Of a stretch of 64,000 bases of DNA, positions 61,934-64,000 are shown in pieces. The notes beneath the pieces were generated by a model, which did not search any database, was not told the origin of the DNA, and saw only the letters and a list, made by a program, of their open reading frames with translations. The DNA is from Myxococcales bacterium (GTDB taxonomy: Bacteria > Myxococcota_A > Polyangia > Nannocystales > Nannocystaceae). The position numbers and the translations under genes are program-made. Every line of letters begins with the position of its first letter. The first letter of the stretch is position 1. The DNA is taken from assembly GCA_020633335.1 (NCBI GenBank), contig JACKDU010000001.1:248001-312000 (forward strand), given 5' to 3'.

Positions 61934-62905
61934 ATGCTCGCCCGCCACCTCGTCTCCCTCGCGCTCCTCCTCCCCGCCCTCTCGCTCGTCGCCGTCGGCT
62001 GCGACAAGGAGGGCGATCCGGTGGCGACCGCCGGCGACAGCGAGACGGGCGACGACGGCGAGGGCGCGGACGGGGACGAGAGCGCGGGCGGCTCGACGGA
62101 CGGCGACGGCAACGGCGGTGGTGGCGGTGGCGGTGGCGGCGGCTCGTCGAAGCCGAGCGCCGCCCAGCTCTGCGACGCCGAGGTGACCGAGATGGAGTGC
62201 GAGACCAGCGAGGGCGACGCCGGCACGACCTACTGCATCGAGGTCGAGGGCGAGGAGGTCTGGACCGAGTGCGCGACCGCCTACGAGTGCACCCCGGGCG
62301 ACGGCTGGGACTACGGCTGCATGGGCGAGGTCTGCGTGTGGGACGGCGAGAAGCTGACCTGGGACGGCTGGTCGGAGCCCGAGTGCAACACCCCGCTGGT
62401 GGTCAACCTGGACGGCGCGCCCCTCCGCTTCGAGGCGGCGGCGGCCCCCGCCTTCGACATCAACGCGACCGGCGAGTGCCTGAGCACCGACTGGCCGACC
62501 CTCCCCTGGCTCGCCCTCGACCGCGACGGCGACGGGGTGATCGAGGACGGCCGCGAGCTCTTCGGCAGCGGCACCCGCCTCGCCTCGGGCGAGCGCGCGG
62601 CCCACGGCTTCGCCGCCCTCGCCGAGCTCGACAGCGACGGCGACGGCCAGATCACCGCGGCCGACCCGGCCTTCGCCGAGCTCGTCCTCTGGACCGACGG
62701 CGACGGCGATCGCCGCGGCGAGCTCCGCGAGCTGGTGCCGCTCGCCGAGGTCAACCTGGTCGCCATCGACCTCGGCTACACCACCCGGGTCGAGTGCGAC
62801 GAGCGCGGCAACTGCGGGCGCGAGCGCGCGAGCTTCGAGTTCCGCGGCGCCTCCGGGGCGATCGAGCGCGGCGAGATCGTCGACGTCTACCTCCCCTGCC
62901 AGTGA
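61934..62905 (+). CDS. lipoprotein with EF-hand-like calcium sites
   Basis: A 323-aa protein with lipobox AVGC (Cys23). A long Asp/Glu/Gly linker includes a run of about ten Gly. The next part has ~10 Cys (CDAEVTEMECETSEGDAGTTYC and after). The C-terminal third has the pattern WLALDRDGDGVIEDGRELFG, then DSDGDGQITAADPAF and DGDGDRRGEL, three EF-hand-like loops common in myxobacterial secreted proteins. It is probably calcium-binding and surface-attached. A sigma-54-like promoter lies directly upstream. Confidence 0.8.
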   Translation: MLARHLVSLALLLPALSLVAVGCDKEGDPVATAGDSETGDDGEGADGDESAGGSTDGDGNGGGGGGGGGGSSKPSAAQLCDAEVTEMECETSEGDAGTTYCIEVEGEEVWTECATAYECTPGDGWDYGCMGEVCVWDGEKLTWDGWSEPECNTPLVVNLDGAPLRFEAAAAPAFDINATGECLSTDWPTLPWLALDRDGDGVIEDGRELFGSGTRLASGERAAHGFAALAELDSDGDGQITAADPAFAELVLWTDGDGDRRGELRELVPLAEVNLVAIDLGYTTRVECDERGNCGRERASFEFRGASGAIERGEIVDVYLPCQ

Positions 62906-62969
62906 GCCGCTCCTGCCTCCGCCCTCGACCTCGCGCGCCTCCCTCTTCGCCGCTGATCGTGAGCACGCC

Positions 62970-63647
62970 ATGAAGATCCCCGCCCGCTCCCGCCTCCTCG
63001 CTGCGCTCCTCCCCGCGCTCCTCGCCCTCCCCGCCTGCGATCTCAACGCCAACGACGACGGCGAGCTCTGCGAGGCCGACGATCAGGGCCCCTGGGCCTA
63101 CGACGAGGTCACGCCGAGCGGCAAGTCGATCAAGGACGTGATCGACCTCGCCAACGCGACCTCGTCGGCCTCGCTCCGCCACGACGGCGCGACCTCGGAG
63201 CTCCTCTTCAACGTCTCCTACAAGGACGGCGAGCCCTCGCTGATCTCAGGCTTTGACAGCGATTGCACGCCCCTCGGCCACCAGCTCGTGATCCCGGCGT
63301 CGGTCCAGCTGGTCAGCTACGACGGCCTCTTTGACGAGGTGATGGAGCTCTCGCTCGAGCAGGCGACCTACGACGAGACGATCCGCTTCTACAGCGGGCG
63401 GGGGCTCCCGCTCGCCGAGGTGGAGGGCTCCTTCACGCCGCCTGAGGGCTTCGATCCCGCGGCCTACGACGAGGTCACGCTCGAGCTCGACGGCCACTTC
63501 GGCGCCGCCGCCTTCGTCGGCAACGAGGAGACCGGGGTCAACGAGGCCAACGGCGTGGTCTGGCTCCGCGGCTACAAGGACTGGAGCGATCCCGAGGCCG
63601 CGCGCCTCGACGAGGTGATCGTCGCCTCCTTCACCTTCGCCTATTGA
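62970..63647 (+). CDS. lipoprotein, 225 aa
   Basis: The signal peptide ends ALPAC (Cys23), followed by an acidic start. The mature domain is mostly beta (VSYKDGEPSLISGFDSDC, VTLELDGHFGAAAFVGNEE) with no known motif. There are only a few Cys, one pair possibly bonded. It follows the EF-hand lipoprotein by 64 nt on the same strand and may share its transcript. Function unknown. Confidence 0.75.
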   Translation: MKIPARSRLLAALLPALLALPACDLNANDDGELCEADDQGPWAYDEVTPSGKSIKDVIDLANATSSASLRHDGATSELLFNVSYKDGEPSLISGFDSDCTPLGHQLVIPASVQLVSYDGLFDEVMELSLEQATYDETIRFYSGRGLPLAEVEGSFTPPEGFDPAAYDEVTLELDGHFGAAAFVGNEETGVNEANGVVWLRGYKDWSDPEAARLDEVIVASFTFAY

Positions 63648-63877
63648 TTGATCGCGTGAGGGGCGGACGGGCCATGGAAGCAGGAGCGATCTTCGACGGC
63701 GTGGGCGGCGGGGCCTGGGGGGTCCCGGGGCGCCTTGCGCAGCCCCGCGCGGGCCGCGGGCGGTCGTGGGATCGCCGAGGCTTGGGTGGGCGCAGCCGGT
63801 GCGTCCGCTCGCGGGCACTCGCACCTCGCGGGCACAGGCCGACCGGGGTAGAGTGGGGCGGCGGCGAGGCCGCCCAC

Positions 63878-64000
63878 GTGCACGTGCTTCTCCTCCACTC
63901 CACCGCGTGGATCGTGCTCACCCTCGGGTCGCCGGAGCCTGGCCTCGAGGGCGCGTCGCCGGTCGCCGGCGATGCATCGTCGGCCGCGGGCCCGGACTCG
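63878..64000 (+). CDS. possible exported protein, N-terminus only
   Basis: A frame open to the right edge from a GTG: VHVLLLHSTAWIVLTLGSPE then an Ala/Ser/Gly-rich stretch, which could be a signal peptide and linker. TAGAGT at 63849-63854 could be its -10. There is only 41 codons of evidence; the call is tentative. The gap 63648-63877 holds nothing else I can support. Confidence 0.3.
   Translation, partial: MHVLLLHSTAWIVLTLGSPEPGLEGASPVAGDASSAAGPDS

Noticed and set aside
63641..63898. 85-aa minus-strand ORF
   Set aside because: Pro/Arg/Ala-rich with no motif or ribosome site; typical of non-coding high-GC sequence.

Overview
This window is high-GC DNA with strong GC3 bias, so long antisense shadow ORFs are everywhere. 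Several features point to a myxobacterium, probably of the Nannocystis/Plesiocystis/Enhygromyxa type: Pkn-type Ser/Thr kinases fused to TPR repeats, an FHA/sigma-54 activator with a C-terminal Fis helix, a MYXO-CTERM-like tail on a secreted lysozyme, an ADYC-type lipoprotein, a VIT-vWA protein with an AgmX/PglI-like C-terminus, and more than a dozen lipoproteins with Ser/Thr/Asp-rich linkers. Taxonomy is an inference from gene content only.

Layout. 0-8 kb, mostly minus strand: the first 42 codons of Lon protease, then an orn-GNAT-LMW phosphatase operon, a VIT/vWA secreted protein, a DedA-like membrane protein, and pcnB with a methyltransferase. 7.8-12.8 kb: a radical-SAM-like protein without cluster cysteines, a TMTC-like glycosyltransferase coupled to a 40-aa lipoprotein, a GIDE-domain protein and two coupled lipoproteins. 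13-17 kb is the conserved core: rpsB-tsf, a strong terminator, pyrH-frr, then paired terminators, a zinc-ribbon coiled-coil gene and tRNA-Ile(CAU). 17.3-22 kb is a polysaccharide cluster (flippase, two glycosyltransferases, methyltransferase). 22-30 kb holds two kinase-TPR proteins around an HSL-type hydrolase. 28.8-35 kb holds an ADYC lipoprotein, the FHA/sigma-54 activator, an LKDPF-repeat lipoprotein divergent from a large TPR protein, and a 43-bp tandem repeat with a long inverted repeat. 35-46.6 kb holds a GH25 lysozyme, a small-protein gene next to a decayed paralogue, an EEP-family protein, an HSP90-family protein with a helical partner, a sulfotransferase, IMPase-HNH and two lipoproteins. 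46.6-64 kb is mostly envelope and secreted proteins.

Two systems stand out. (1) 50955-51539 reads as one AhpD/peroxidase-related protein only if an in-frame TGA is selenocysteine. The CxxC site becomes C-V-Y-Sec, and a SECIS-like stem-loop follows. (2) 53800-57967 is a three-gene operon joined by 1-4-nt overlaps: a secreted/membrane protein ending in eleven perfect His-Ser-Ala-Cys repeats, a membrane protein, and a radical SAM/SPASM enzyme with an N-terminal PqqD/RRE-like region. This is the layout expected if the enzyme modifies the repeat tail, so it is a candidate undescribed RiPP-like or protein-modification system.

The window also carries about twenty copies of a short imperfect palindrome (core TGTCC-N4-GGACA) inside genes and between them. 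Copies inside genes force codons that are otherwise uncommon here. Promoters that can be read share a TTGCC/TTGAC-like -35 and a TA-N3-T -10; in several genes the -10 lies only 6-11 nt before the start codon.
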